DNA of 64,000 nt from Saprospiraceae bacterium (GCA_020630775.1 JAHDIN010000001.1:62001-126000); one strand, 5' to 3'. Shown: positions 30,881 to 42,007, numbered from the stretch's first letter. The notes: generated by a model not told the origin, from the sequence alone. Numbers and translations are program-made.

Positions 30881-31043
30881 TTATACCATTTGAATTTTCA
30901 AATTGTCGCTTTAGATTTTTAGATTATTTTTTCAAATTCAAGGTAGAAAACGCAGGCATAGCTTAAGCTACGGCGAGGCGTTTTAACGAAAACTTGGAGA
31001 AATAATCTCAGATATAAAGCGTTTTGATGTTCAAATATTATTA
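30881..31043. repeat. ~163-bp long imperfect inverted repeat (REP/MITE-like)
   Basis: Symmetric about TAGCTTAAGCTA (30959-30970). Left GCTTTAGAT...AGATTATTTTTTCAA...AAAACGC pairs with right GCGTTTT...TTGGAGAAATAATCTCAGATATAAAGC; outer arms TTATACCATTTGAA / TTCAAATATTATTA. Confidence 0.8.
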
Positions 31044-31115
31044 GATAGAACTAATTTGAAATCAACCATTTGTGTTGATTTCTTGCTATTAAAATCTATT
31101 GAATGTGATATACTT

Positions 31116-31430
31116 TTAAATACCAGAGGCTGAAAGGAAATTATTGACAGCTATTTCTGCCTTTTTTATCACGTCATAATTGATGTGATAGTGTACAAAT
31201 TTTCCTTCTTTTTCTGACTTTACAACTCCAGCCATCTTCAGAAGACTTAGATGTTGTGACGTAACTGACTGTTCTATTTTCAAGGTATTATATATCCTGT
31301 TTACATTTATAACACCTTGGCTATCAATGTATTCTAGAATTTTTAACCTGAGGGGATGTGCGAGCGCTTTGACCAATGTTGAGGAATATTGCAATTTCTC
31401 ATTATTGAACCTAACCTTAGTTTGCTTCAT
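31116..31430 (-). CDS. ArsR-type winged-helix transcriptional regulator
   Basis: LVKALAHPLRLKILEYIDSQGVINVNRIYNTLKIEQSVTSQHLSLLKMAGVVKSEKEGKFVHYHI. Confidence 0.88.
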   Translation of the reverse strand: MKQTKVRFNNEKLQYSSTLVKALAHPLRLKILEYIDSQGVINVNRIYNTLKIEQSVTSQHLSLLKMAGVVKSEKEGKFVHYHINYDVIKKAEIAVNNFLSASGI

Positions 31431-31554
31431 CAGTTCTGCGTGTTTTCTAATTCTGTTAAGACCCTAAGTACAAAGAAAAGGAATAATCTCGGAAAAAGAA
31501 AATATTACGAAAAAAAGTAATTTGTAAATAGCACTTATATAGAGAGGTATATAT

Positions 31555-31590
31555 GAAAAAAGATGCTAATTCGTAAAAATTAGCATCTTC
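31555..31590 (-). terminator. Rho-independent terminator
   Basis: AAGATGCTAATT/AATTAGCATCTT stem; minus strand continues CTTTTTTC. Confidence 0.8.
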
Positions 31591-31658
31591 CTGTTAAAAC
31601 TTTATGAGAAAGTAATATTCGTGAAAATATTACCCGTTGTTCAGATGATGATATTAAT

Positions 31659-31997
31659 CTATCCAGCTAGATCTTCAACGAGTTTGGATATTTGGTCTAA
31701 CCTATCGGTATCTAATGAGTAGTAAATAAATTTACCCTGTCTTTCAGTCAAGACTACTCCCGCACGTCTTAGGATGGCTAAATGTTGCGACGCAACCGAC
31801 TGCTCTAATCTTAATTTGATGTAGATATCAGTTACAGTCATAGTTTGACTCTCTTCTAAGAGGTCAATAATTCTTTGTCGTAATTTGTGGTTAACGGCTC
31901 TGAGAACCAATACAGCCTTCCGTAAATCCGCGTAATCGAGTCTAATCTCACTACTGCCTTTTTTCAGGGTAACAGTCTCGTTCTTTTTATTTCTCAT
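31659..31997 (-). CDS. ArsR-type winged-helix transcriptional regulator (paralog of 31116-31430)
   Basis: VLRAVNHKLRQRIIDLLEESQTMTVTDIYIKLRLEQSVASQHLAILRRAGVVLTERQGKFIYYSL. Confidence 0.9.
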   Translation of the reverse strand: MRNKKNETVTLKKGSSEIRLDYADLRKAVLVLRAVNHKLRQRIIDLLEESQTMTVTDIYIKLRLEQSVASQHLAILRRAGVVLTERQGKFIYYSLDTDRLDQISKLVEDLAG

Positions 31998-32253
31998 CGG
32001 TAAGTTTTAAAATAAAGTTGATTCAATACATAGCCTTTATTACCAAAACTGTACCAAAAACGTTAAAGGATCTTAACTCCATAATATTCTAACATTTAAA
32101 GCGATCGTTTAAAGAATATCTATCTAAATATTCTAGACCCCTTTCACTTCTTATATATCTAACAGATAAATTCGTAATTAGTTCTATATCAATTATATAT
32201 ATATAGAAATAATAATGGATTTGTTAGACTTTAGTAGTTAAGCTACCATAGTA

Positions 32254-32946
32254 TTAAACCAACTTTTTGCTTTGGGTTATGTTTGGAGGCTTTAGATAGA
32301 ATGGAGAGAAATAAGCTAAATCCTCAAAAGATTGAGTTTCTAGCTTCCTTGAAGCTAATTCAACCATGTTTTCTGCATGCGGGTAACTTACTTGAAAACA
32401 ATCAGCAGATAGACTTTTAATAATATCTCTTGCCTTTAAAGCACCATCTCCGCATATGATTGTATTATACTCAGCATACTCATTAAAGCTGCGATCATTA
32501 AGAATGAGGTTATTGGTATCTGAAATATGATTCAATTCATTATCAAATACAGTATAATATACTTCTTCTCTGCGTGCATCAATTAGTGGTATTATTCGTA
32601 ATTCTTCTTTTGAAGAAATTTGCTTCCATATATCAAAAGCAATAATCTTTAGTGTATCAATCGCTATCAATGGTATGCCTACTGCGTAGCATAATCCCTT
32701 AGCTGTAGACGCTCCGACACGGAGCCCAGTATAAGAACCAGGTCCTTTACTTATAGCAATACCGCTTAAATCTGTAGGTTGTAATCCTGCAGCAGAAAGT
32801 GCTTGATCTATATATGCTGACAAATATTGACTGTGACTCCAGTCTCCTTCGGCTGATATTTTAGCTAAAATCTGGTTCGAGTTACCGATTGCAACAGAGC
32901 ATTTTGGTCCCGAAGTTTCTAAACACAGTAGGATCTCTTCTTTCAT
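32254..32946 (-). CDS. tsaB: tRNA threonylcarbamoyladenosine biosynthesis protein TsaB
   Basis: LCLETSGPKCSVAIGNS, LSGIAISKGPGSYTGLRVGASTAKGLCYAVGIPLIAIDTL. Confidence 0.94.
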   Translation of the reverse strand: MKEEILLCLETSGPKCSVAIGNSNQILAKISAEGDWSHSQYLSAYIDQALSAAGLQPTDLSGIAISKGPGSYTGLRVGASTAKGLCYAVGIPLIAIDTLKIIAFDIWKQISSKEELRIIPLIDARREEVYYTVFDNELNHISDTNNLILNDRSFNEYAEYNTIICGDGALKARDIIKSLSADCFQVSYPHAENMVELASRKLETQSFEDLAYFSPFYLKPPNITQSKKLV

Positions 32947-34574
32947 TACTTTTTCAAAATAGAATTATATCTCCCAGAATCCTTTAATAATGCCACTGCA
33001 TCATCAATTTCTTTATCATCTACAAGCTTTTGATAAGTTTTACCTTTTTGTAAATCTCTTCTTGTAGCGATTTCCAATTCTATTGCATTGATGATTTCCG
33101 CTTTATTTTTATCTAATGCCGTTGTTTTAAAATTATTTATTTTCCCTTTGATAGCATTGATGTCATTTGCAATGAGTACCTCATCACTTGATTCAAGGTT
33201 TGCAGTGATTTCTTCTAATAGCTTTTCATTATCCGTTTTGTATTCAAATCCAATTTTATTCACAAAGGATTTGAAATCAGCATAGTCACTGAATACAACT
33301 TCTTCAACCTCAGCATTTGAAGTATCAACTTTTGACATATAGTTGTTTACATACTTAAAAATTATATAATCTGATTTTAATGCTTTAAGTAAGTCAGACT
33401 CAGGGACTGGTATTAATTTAACATCTGGAGAAACGCCTCCTCCATCTAGTACCGTACGACCGCCTCGCGTTTTAAACTTAGATCTTTTTTCATCAGGAAT
33501 ATCGACAGGTTCACCATCTTTGTACTCAACTGACTGTATGCATCTGCCACTCGGAATATAGTATTTAGAGGTAGTTACTTTTACTCTAGAATTGTATCCA
33601 ACATCAAGCGTGTTTTGTACGAGTCCTTTTCCATAGCTTTTTTGACCCATTAAAACACCTCTATCAAAATCTTGAATAACACCTGATACAATTTCAGAAG
33701 CAGATGCAGAGCTTTTATTTATTAATACTACAAGAGGAATTTCTAAATCTAGAGGTTGAGCCATTGTTTTATATGCCTCATTTCGATCTCTTACCTTGCT
33801 TTTTACACTAACTACTTCTTCATTTTGAGGAACGAATATATTCGAAACACTAATAGCTTCTCTTAAAAGACCACCTCCATTATTTCTAAGATCAAGGATG
33901 AGACCTTCAATATTATTGTTTTCATTCTTTAAGGTTCTGATGGCCTTTCGAATATTTTTACCTGCATCTGCCGTGAATGTTGTAAGAGCCACATATCCAA
34001 TATTATCATCAACGAAACCTGAGTAAGGGACATTGGGGATTTTTACTTGAGATCTGGTCAAATTCACGTCAAATTCACCTTTCCCTTCTCTAAATATGGT
34101 CATCAAAACTTTTGTGCCAGGTATACCTCGAAAAAAAGTAGTGACCTCTTCTTGAGATTTCCCTTTGGTTGATCTGCCTTCAATCGCCCTAATTTGATCA
34201 CCTGCTTGTAGTCCTGCATTTAAAACAGCACTATTCTCTTGAGGCTCAACAATTGTGACGTAGTCATCAATTTTTTGGACTATTGCACCAATTCCCTCGT
34301 ATTTACCTTCATTATTGATTCGATAGCTTTCAATTTGAGATTCAGATATATAATTCGTGTAGGGGTCAAGAGAATTGACCATAGCATCTATACCGATTCT
34401 CATCAATTGATTAGGATCTATATCATCTACATATTCAGCATTCAAGATTTTATAGACTTGAACGAAAATGTCAATGTTTTTGGCAATTTCATATAGTTTA
34501 TCATTCTTAACAGTTGTAAATGATATGGCTAAAGAGGAAGCTATGACTAAGCATAGAATCTTAAAATGTTTCAT
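32946..34574 (-). CDS. S41 family C-terminal processing peptidase (CtpA-like, PDZ)
   Basis: GIGAIVQKIDDYVTIVEPQENSAVLNAGLQAGDQI PDZ; LVVLINKSSASASEIVSGVIQDFDRGVLMGQKSYGKGLVQ. Confidence 0.94.
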   Translation of the reverse strand: MKHFKILCLVIASSLAISFTTVKNDKLYEIAKNIDIFVQVYKILNAEYVDDIDPNQLMRIGIDAMVNSLDPYTNYISESQIESYRINNEGKYEGIGAIVQKIDDYVTIVEPQENSAVLNAGLQAGDQIRAIEGRSTKGKSQEEVTTFFRGIPGTKVLMTIFREGKGEFDVNLTRSQVKIPNVPYSGFVDDNIGYVALTTFTADAGKNIRKAIRTLKNENNNIEGLILDLRNNGGGLLREAISVSNIFVPQNEEVVSVKSKVRDRNEAYKTMAQPLDLEIPLVVLINKSSASASEIVSGVIQDFDRGVLMGQKSYGKGLVQNTLDVGYNSRVKVTTSKYYIPSGRCIQSVEYKDGEPVDIPDEKRSKFKTRGGRTVLDGGGVSPDVKLIPVPESDLLKALKSDYIIFKYVNNYMSKVDTSNAEVEEVVFSDYADFKSFVNKIGFEYKTDNEKLLEEITANLESSDEVLIANDINAIKGKINNFKTTALDKNKAEIINAIELEIATRRDLQKGKTYQKLVDDKEIDDAVALLKDSGRYNSILKK

Positions 34575-34620
34575 TTCTCAAAAATTCTTCTTGTAAATAT
34601 AACGGATTGACCATAATAGA

Positions 34621-34668
34621 AAATTGCAGCTCATCGATCATTTATAACAATCGATTGAACTGCAATTT
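34621..34668 (-). terminator. Probable terminator hairpin
   Basis: AAATTGCAG/CTGCAATTT arms with inner ATCGAT pairing, downstream of 34695-35354. Confidence 0.55.
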
Positions 34669-34694
34669 AGTTCACATCAAAATCTTCAATAACA

Positions 34695-35354
34695 TTATTC
34701 TAATTCACGATTGATTTTTAGTCTGTCATTATACAATTGGTCTTTTATTTCATCCATTGCCATTTTAAAAGCTTGGGCATGAGCTAATCTTCTGGCATCA
34801 CTACGCTGATATCCTGAGTAAAGCGCTTCTTTAGCTTCTCCAGTTCCAAATCCGGCATAACTTGCAACGACCTTATCGTCCATGTCATAGATGTCAACAA
34901 TTAATTCTAATTCATCTCGGTGAACGGCTACAGGATATCCAAATAAGTTGGCAATGCCTAATGACAATATAGAGACAACTGGGTTCACATAGGATTTGAT
35001 TCCTTTGGTTCTCATTCCCCTTCTCACAACAGCTACACCTTTGGTTTCGCCAACTCTTTCAGAAATATTTTTTGTGATTTCTGTATAGTAAATACGTTTA
35101 GTATCCTCTGCTATTTTAAATTGATCTGTAGTATTTCTTACAGTGGACTCTAAAGTTGGGCCACCAAATATAATATCAACTGGGAAGTCGTAAAGGTCTG
35201 CATAATCCGGACCAAAGCTTTCGAAATCAAACTCTGGTTTAAGGGGTACAATTTTGTCCTGAAGGACAGTACCATTAGGAATACTAGAAAATTGAAGCGT
35301 CTTGCAAGAGCTCAGAAATAATAGTCCTGTAATGATGATCAGTATTTTTTTCAT
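34695..35354 (-). CDS. Lipoprotein, unknown function
   Basis: Lipobox IIITGLLFLSSCK. Confidence 0.75.
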   Translation of the reverse strand: MKKILIIITGLLFLSSCKTLQFSSIPNGTVLQDKIVPLKPEFDFESFGPDYADLYDFPVDIIFGGPTLESTVRNTTDQFKIAEDTKRIYYTEITKNISERVGETKGVAVVRRGMRTKGIKSYVNPVVSILSLGIANLFGYPVAVHRDELELIVDIYDMDDKVVASYAGFGTGEAKEALYSGYQRSDARRLAHAQAFKMAMDEIKDQLYNDRLKINRELE

Positions 35355-35479
35355 GGCAGTTAGTTTTATAAGTCAAGGAATTTATAACAAAGACCAACTT
35401 TTATGACTAATCTGCTAGAAGATTGTAGACTTTAAACCCTATTTAACGGCTCCTTAATTTCAATTTAAGAGAATTCAAA

Positions 35480-36256
35480 TTATGATAAATAATCTTTAAC
35501 AATTTTCAATAATTCATTTGGTTTCTCAGCGTGTATCCAATGTCCAGCTTCTTGGACTACTTCTATTGTAGCACTTACGAAAATTGAATGGATAATATCA
35601 TGGTCTTCTTCTTGAATATAATTCGATTTCGAGCCTGCGACAAACAAAGTTGGCGTGGTAATATATTTATCTTCTAATGGGTTAGATAAAATAGTTTCAT
35701 AGTTTTCGTACAAGGCATTGACGTTAGCTTTCCATTTGAAAGTATTATCTGCATCTCTTTGAAGATTTTTTAGGAGAAATTGGACCACACCCAAGTCTGA
35801 AAGAGACTTAAGGAGTTGTTCTGTGGCTTGTTGTCTACTTGTAAGATTGTTTAAGTCTAAAGACATTAATGCTTTGAAAATATTGTCATGACCTCTTTGG
35901 TATTCTCTTGGAGAGATATCAATAATAATAGCTTTATCAATTCTGTAAGGTATGTCACTAAGCAATTGCATTACCGTCTTTCCGCCCATAGAGTGGCCAA
36001 TTATGGTTGCTTGTTCAATATTGAGCTCTGACATTAAAGCGTCTATATCTTTAGCTAACAGTGATAAACTAAATTCGTCACTATGAAAAGACTTACCGTG
36101 ATTTCGCTGATCAACACTTATAATTCTGTACTCATGAGATAACTTTTTTGAAAACGAGTGCCAATTATCTAGCATTCCTAGTAATCCATGTAGGATAATT
36201 ATAGGTTCTCCTTCTCCGTATGTTTTGAAATTAAGAGTATTCAATTTTTGATTCAA
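35480..36256 (-). CDS. Alpha/beta hydrolase (YbfF-like esterase)
   Basis: IILHGLLGMLDNWHSFSKKL, DQRNHGKS, TIIGHSMGGKTVMQL, EAGHWIHAEKP. Confidence 0.92.
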   Translation of the reverse strand: MNQKLNTLNFKTYGEGEPIIILHGLLGMLDNWHSFSKKLSHEYRIISVDQRNHGKSFHSDEFSLSLLAKDIDALMSELNIEQATIIGHSMGGKTVMQLLSDIPYRIDKAIIIDISPREYQRGHDNIFKALMSLDLNNLTSRQQATEQLLKSLSDLGVVQFLLKNLQRDADNTFKWKANVNALYENYETILSNPLEDKYITTPTLFVAGSKSNYIQEEDHDIIHSIFVSATIEVVQEAGHWIHAEKPNELLKIVKDYLS

Positions 36257-36300
36257 AATAAATGCTTTTATAAAGATTCAAGGTAATATATATTTGCATA

Positions 36301-38325
36301 ATGGCTTACGAACTTATTTCAAAGTATAAACCTACGGGTGATCAACCTCAAGCCATTAAGCAGCTTGTTGATGGTGTGAATACAGGTGACCGGTCTCAGG
36401 TCTTATTAGGTGTTACAGGATCAGGTAAAACATTCACAGTTGCGAATGTTATTTCTCAAGTGGAAAAACCTACACTTATACTTACGCATAATAAAACATT
36501 GACGGCTCAGCTTTATAGTGAATTGCAAGAGTTTTTTCCAAATAATGCAGTAGAGTATTTTGTATCTTATTACGACTATTATCAACCTGAGGCTTACATT
36601 TCACATAACGATACTTACATAGAGAAAGATTTATCCATTAATGAAGAGATTGATAAATTAAGGCTAAGAGCCACCTCTTCATTATTGTCGGGCAGAAGGG
36701 ATGTTATTATAGTAGCTTCTGTCAGTTGTATTTTTGGAATGGGTAATCCAGAGGATTATAAGTCGGGCATTATCAGACTGCAAAAAGGCCAAATATTTTC
36801 TAGGAATCAGTTCCTCTATAAGTTGGTCGAAATCCTATATTCTCGTACTGAGACAGATTTTAAAAGAGGCACCTTTAGAGTAAAAGGTGATACCGTTGAT
36901 ATAAACTTGCCTTATGTTGATTATGGATATCGCATCACTTTTTTTGGTGATGAAATTGAAACTATAGATCAGTTTGAAAAAGAAACGGGAAAGCGTATCA
37001 TGTCTCTAGATTTCGCAGCTATTTTTCCAGCGAATCTTTATGTTGCACCCAAGGATCGTTTTAATCATATTATCAAAGAAATCGAAGATGAGCTTTTCCA
37101 GCATGAAAAGTTTTTCGAATCGGAAGGTAGATATATTGAAGCAAAGCGTATAAAGGAGCGTGTCACTTTTGATTTAGAAATGATGCGTGAGCTAGGATAT
37201 TGTAATGGAATTGAAAACTATTCCAGGTTTTTTGATGGTCGTAATCCTGGTACTAGGCCATTCTGTCTCATTGATTATTTTCCTGATGATTTCTTAATTG
37301 TTATTGATGAAAGCCACGTAACCATTCCTCAAGTTAGAGGTATGTGGGGTGGTGATAGAGCAAGGAAATTGAATTTGGTCAATTTTGGTTTCAGGCTTCC
37401 TTCAGCCTTGGATAATCGGCCACTAGATTTTAATGAATTTCAAATGCTCATAAATCAAATCATTTATGTGAGCGCTACTCCCGGTGATTTTGAATTAGAG
37501 CAAACGGAAGGGTTAGTTGTTGAACAAATTGTTAGGCCGACAGGATTGCTAGATCCACCTATAGATGTCAGGCCAAGTTTGAATCAAATTGATGATCTAC
37601 TAGAAGAGATTAATAAAAGAATTAATCTAGAAGAACGTGTTTTAGTGACCACGCTTACTAAACGTATGGCTGAAGAATTAACTAAATACTTGGTTAAACT
37701 GGATATTAAAGTACGTTATATACATTCAGAAGTAGATACTTTAGATAGAGTTGAAATCATCAGAGATTTACGATTAGGTGTATTTGATGTATTAGTGGGT
37801 GTTAATTTATTGAGAGAAGGTTTAGATCTTCCCGAAGTATCATTGGTTGCTGTATTAGACGCAGATAAAGAGGGCTTCCTTAGGAATAATCGATCATTAA
37901 CTCAGACTGCAGGTCGGGCAGCAAGAAATTCAAATGGTTTGGTAATTTTCTATGCAGATAAAATTACTCAGAGCATGCAAGAAACAATAGATGAGACGAA
38001 TAGAAGAAGAGCAGTTCAGATAGCTTATAATGAAGAGCATGGTATTACGCCAACAACCATTAGTAAAACAAGAGAAGAGATTTTAGCTCAAAAGTCAATA
38101 TTGGATATTCGTGGTGGTAAGTCCAAAGCTTACATTGAACCTGAGGAACCAAATATAGCTGCAGACCCTATCATATCATATATGAGTAGAGATCAGCTAG
38201 AAGGAACAATAAAAGATACTGAAGCTAAAATGAAAAAGGCAGCTAAAGAATTAGACTTTATAACTGCGGCACAATACAGAGATGAGTTATTCGCTTTGAA
38301 AAAGAAACTTAAAGCATCTGTATAA
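36301..38325 (+). CDS. uvrB: Excinuclease ABC subunit B
   Basis: [41 protein letters not shown]-terminal UVR motif. Confidence 0.98.
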   Translation: MAYELISKYKPTGDQPQAIKQLVDGVNTGDRSQVLLGVTGSGKTFTVANVISQVEKPTLILTHNKTLTAQLYSELQEFFPNNAVEYFVSYYDYYQPEAYISHNDTYIEKDLSINEEIDKLRLRATSSLLSGRRDVIIVASVSCIFGMGNPEDYKSGIIRLQKGQIFSRNQFLYKLVEILYSRTETDFKRGTFRVKGDTVDINLPYVDYGYRITFFGDEIETIDQFEKETGKRIMSLDFAAIFPANLYVAPKDRFNHIIKEIEDELFQHEKFFESEGRYIEAKRIKERVTFDLEMMRELGYCNGIENYSRFFDGRNPGTRPFCLIDYFPDDFLIVIDESHVTIPQVRGMWGGDRARKLNLVNFGFRLPSALDNRPLDFNEFQMLINQIIYVSATPGDFELEQTEGLVVEQIVRPTGLLDPPIDVRPSLNQIDDLLEEINKRINLEERVLVTTLTKRMAEELTKYLVKLDIKVRYIHSEVDTLDRVEIIRDLRLGVFDVLVGVNLLREGLDLPEVSLVAVLDADKEGFLRNNRSLTQTAGRAARNSNGLVIFYADKITQSMQETIDETNRRRAVQIAYNEEHGITPTTISKTREEILAQKSILDIRGGKSKAYIEPEEPNIAADPIISYMSRDQLEGTIKDTEAKMKKAAKELDFITAAQYRDELFALKKKLKASV

Positions 38326-38327
38326 AA

Positions 38328-38357
38328 AAAAGGGAACCTCTATTGAAGTTCCCTTTT
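38328..38357. terminator. Bidirectional terminator between convergent uvrB and prc-like gene
   Basis: AAAAGGGAAC/GTTCCCTTTT stem with flanking A/T runs. Confidence 0.85.
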
Positions 38358-38376
38358 AAATAAATGCTAATTTATT

Positions 38377-40557
38377 CTAAAGTCGGGCAATCTTAGCACC
38401 GCTCTGAGTATTTATCATGTCCTTCATAATCATCAAGGCTTCTTCTATATAGAAGTCCTTTTCTATGCCTTCAATCCAATCTTTATTTCTCGCAATTCTT
38501 GAATCATCGAAGTTGATATATTCTTTATCAATATCAAGATTGTAGACATTAAAACTTGAAAGTTTGTCTTCAAACAAATTTTCATATTTCTTAGATTCTA
38601 ACTCTCGTGTATCTATGTACCTGCTATATCCATCGAAGTCGATAGGGTAGGCAGTCATATCTTTATTGTCTTTTAATCTTTGAGCATTTTCAAGAATCAA
38701 TTCAAATTTGTCATTTGTTTTTATTCTTTCATTACTCTTGTTCACTATTTCCGATTTATTATTGATGTTATAAACATCTTGAGCATAATTAACGGGATCA
38801 ATTTCTGACCATTCCATAGCGTGATCGTAGTCTTTTTCTCCAGTATCTATGTAGTGATAGTTATTAGGAAGTATAATGTCTGGTTCTACACCTTTAAGTT
38901 GAGTAGAGCCTCCATTCACTCTATAAAACTTCTGCATTGTAATTTTTAAGTTACCTAAGTTTAAATCACTTTGATCTCTATATACTCTATCCAAGTCTAC
39001 AAATCTTTGCACAGTACCTTTGCCGAAAGTAGAGTTGCTTCCGATAATTACAGCTCTATTATAATCTTGCAAAGCTGCTGCTAAAATTTCAGATGCTGAG
39101 GCACTAAATTGATTAACCATAACAATTAACGGGCCGTCATAATGTACATCCTCATCTTCATCTTCATATAAGTAAGCATCTCTGTTTCTTGGTTTTACTT
39201 GTACAATTGGTCCATCTTTCACAAATAAGCCGCTCATGTCAACAACATCTTTCAATGAACCTCCTCCATTGCTTCTCAGGTCCAAGATGATACCGTTAAC
39301 ATTAGCATTCTTAAGTTTAGATATCTCGTTTTTAATATCTTCCGCACAAGAGTTTCCATCTTCTTTTTCGAAACTGCTGTAAAATTTAGGAAGGCTTATA
39401 TAGCCAACCTTATCAAGTTTGCCTGGCATATCCATTAAGAGAGATCTTGCAAAAGCATCATCAATATTAACAACATCTCTTGTAATTGCTACGTCAACTA
39501 TGCTGCCATCTGGCTTCTTCACTTTAAGTGTAACTATAGAACCTTTAGGTCCTCTAATTTTCTGAACAACATCATCTAACCTCCAACCTGTGATATCTAT
39601 AGGATCTTCCTCTTCTTGTTTGACAGAAAGTATAAGATCATCAACAGCTAATTCTTTACCTTTCCATGCTGGACCTCCAACGACAATTGATACAACTTTG
39701 GTGAATTCATCTTCAGGTGAAAGTCTTGCTCCAATACCTTCTAATTTTCCACCCATTCTAATATCAAAATCCTCCTTTTCCTTAGGGCTAAAATAATCCG
39801 TATGTGGATCAAAGACTGTTGTAATGGCATTGACATATCTTGCGAATTTATCCGCTCTTCTGTCTTTAGCCATGGTCTCAAACCAACTATCGTATGATTT
39901 CCGCATAGCATCTAAAGCGTCTTGTCTTAATTCTTCTACTGATTTTAATGGTTCTTTTTCAGCAACTTCGCTATTTGCCTCTTTTGCTTCGGAAGGATTT
40001 TCAGCCTCTTCTTTTTCGAGTTCTACTCTTTTTTCTTGAGCTGATATTTTTTCTTTTAATCTTTTTACAAGATCGTATTTAATTAATTTTCTCCAGTAGT
40101 CTTTTAGTTCAGATTCGCTAGCCGGATAAGTTCTTTTATCTGAATCTAATTCTATAGTTTCTTCCTTTTCTAAATTGATCTCTTCACTGAAGACTTGGTT
40201 AAACAATCTTTCAGCTCTTTCATGTGATTGATCAATAATGCCGATCGAAAGCTCAAAAAGCTCGAAAGTTTTCGCATTAGTTTCATCATCTATTTTAAGC
40301 TTGTATGCTTCTAATTGATCAACTTCTGATTGGATAAGAAAGCGTTTTCTGCCATCAATACTTTTAAGGTAATTATCGAAAGCTTTTTCAGAAAACGCGT
40401 CATCTATTTCAATAGGTTCAAAGTGGTATAGCTCCAGGTACTTAAGAATGGCATTAACTATTAATGTTTCTTTTTCCTTTGGATCTCCAGGATCGAATCC
40501 ACTGAATAAAAATGATCCAGCTATCAAAAACACAAATGCAAATCTCTTCCAATTCAT
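38377..40557 (-). CDS. Carboxy-terminal processing (tail-specific) protease, Prc/Tsp-like S41
   Basis: GKLEGIGARLSPEDEFTKVVSIVVGGPAWKGKELAVDDLILSV; MVNQFSASASEILAAALQDYNRAVIIGSNSTFGKGTVQ. Confidence 0.94.
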   Translation of the reverse strand: MNWKRFAFVFLIAGSFLFSGFDPGDPKEKETLIVNAILKYLELYHFEPIEIDDAFSEKAFDNYLKSIDGRKRFLIQSEVDQLEAYKLKIDDETNAKTFELFELSIGIIDQSHERAERLFNQVFSEEINLEKEETIELDSDKRTYPASESELKDYWRKLIKYDLVKRLKEKISAQEKRVELEKEEAENPSEAKEANSEVAEKEPLKSVEELRQDALDAMRKSYDSWFETMAKDRRADKFARYVNAITTVFDPHTDYFSPKEKEDFDIRMGGKLEGIGARLSPEDEFTKVVSIVVGGPAWKGKELAVDDLILSVKQEEEDPIDITGWRLDDVVQKIRGPKGSIVTLKVKKPDGSIVDVAITRDVVNIDDAFARSLLMDMPGKLDKVGYISLPKFYSSFEKEDGNSCAEDIKNEISKLKNANVNGIILDLRSNGGGSLKDVVDMSGLFVKDGPIVQVKPRNRDAYLYEDEDEDVHYDGPLIVMVNQFSASASEILAAALQDYNRAVIIGSNSTFGKGTVQRFVDLDRVYRDQSDLNLGNLKITMQKFYRVNGGSTQLKGVEPDIILPNNYHYIDTGEKDYDHAMEWSEIDPVNYAQDVYNINNKSEIVNKSNERIKTNDKFELILENAQRLKDNKDMTAYPIDFDGYSRYIDTRELESKKYENLFEDKLSSFNVYNLDIDKEYINFDDSRIARNKDWIEGIEKDFYIEEALMIMKDMINTQSGAKIARL

Positions 40558-40640
40558 TATCTATATTTTATTCTAATTTATAACTTTCAATACTTTCATG
40601 ATTGTATTTCTAAATACATATCAATTAAAATTTTCATAGC

Positions 40641-41858
40641 TTACCCCATGCTGATAATTTTAATTTCAACACGTTGATTTCTTTTTCTACCTACTGGCGT
40701 TTTATCTGAGGCTATTCTTTTCCTTTTGCCGTAGCCTTTATATTCTAATCTCTCCTTTTCTACACCACGAGAAATAAGATAGTCGGTAACTGCTTTGGCT
40801 CTTACTTCAGATAAACTATCACAAAATGACTCTTTAGGTAATCCATTAGTATGGCCACCAACTTCTATTTTAATATCAGGGTTGTCTCTCATGAAGAAAA
40901 ATATTTCGTCTAATACTTCATACGAATCCTGCTTGATATTCGAATCATTAGCATCAAAATATAATTTATCAATTCTTATCTTCTGGCCCTTTTTGATAGT
41001 TTTTCTATCTAATGCCAATACATTATCTTTTTTTGGTCTTACGTAAGTTATGGTATCAACTTGAGCTTGTTGTTGCTCCCTGATAAATGTTTTTCTTTTT
41101 TGAGCAGCAGCTTTATGAGCGGGCATTTTTTTTCGAGGCGGTTCAGGTCTAGCGATTCTTTCTCTCACATAAACTTCATAATTAGTTTCACATTCTACTA
41201 AATCTAAATGACTAGCATTATCTAGAAGTATGTGTCCATTGTAAGAAAAAAGAACTGGTGTTTTGTAAAACGCCTCTAGAGTAATGACTTGATAATCATC
41301 ATCAGGTTCAAATTGAAAAACGTATTCTCTCCAATCGCTATGATCTATCGGTAAAGATTCGCCTAGTAACTGAGAAGTACCACAATAACCATTTCCAGCC
41401 CATATTCTTAAAACTGCAGGTTCAGTAAAACTGGCCTTAGGAGCATTTTTACGATCACCCATACGATTACTGTTATAGGTTTCTGATCTTGTTATATAAA
41501 TAGAAAAGGCATAGCATTTACCTTTTTTTAATGGTGTAGAGACTCTCTGAGAAACTGATTCCCACGATTCATTATCTCGGACTACCATACCTAAGTATGT
41601 TTTTCCATGTGAAGTGGCCACGGTATTATCCCAAAAAGCAGTATCCCTATTAACTCCAGCATGAACGTCTGGTGGTGAAGCTGTAGGAAAATTAATTATA
41701 CCGCAATCGTACCATCCTTCTAGGTTAAGATTATATCCAGCTTCACCCATATAAGGACGACCTTCAAAAGAAGGATTTTTCAATCTAATATCTTGGGCTT
41801 GAATACCAACTAATAAAGTCGAAAGCAAAATTGTTATCGTAAGCTTGTAAAGAGTCAT
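40641..41858 (-). CDS. OmpA-family protein with N-terminal carbohydrate-binding-like beta domain
   Basis: LKNPSFEGRPYMGEAGYNLNLEGWYDCG N-terminal domain; OmpA motif IKIEVGGHTNGLPKESFCDSLSEVRAKAVTDYLISRGVEKERLEYKGYG. Confidence 0.88.
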   Translation of the reverse strand: MTLYKLTITILLSTLLVGIQAQDIRLKNPSFEGRPYMGEAGYNLNLEGWYDCGIINFPTASPPDVHAGVNRDTAFWDNTVATSHGKTYLGMVVRDNESWESVSQRVSTPLKKGKCYAFSIYITRSETYNSNRMGDRKNAPKASFTEPAVLRIWAGNGYCGTSQLLGESLPIDHSDWREYVFQFEPDDDYQVITLEAFYKTPVLFSYNGHILLDNASHLDLVECETNYEVYVRERIARPEPPRKKMPAHKAAAQKRKTFIREQQQAQVDTITYVRPKKDNVLALDRKTIKKGQKIRIDKLYFDANDSNIKQDSYEVLDEIFFFMRDNPDIKIEVGGHTNGLPKESFCDSLSEVRAKAVTDYLISRGVEKERLEYKGYGKRKRIASDKTPVGRKRNQRVEIKIISMG

Positions 41859-42007
41859 AAATCTTTGACGAATTGATGAATTAAAGGTTAATTCAATTAT
41901 ATAATGTAAATAATTCGAAACTTAGTGTATTTGTTTCTTTGGAATGAATTATTATAGAAATATTAACCTTAGAATTCTACAAACAACAAATTTTACTTTG
42001 TTTAGTA

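Noticed and set aside
32946-40557. Two S41 proteases close together
   Set aside because: They belong to distinct common types (CtpA-like and Prc/Tsp-like); proximity alone is not remarkable
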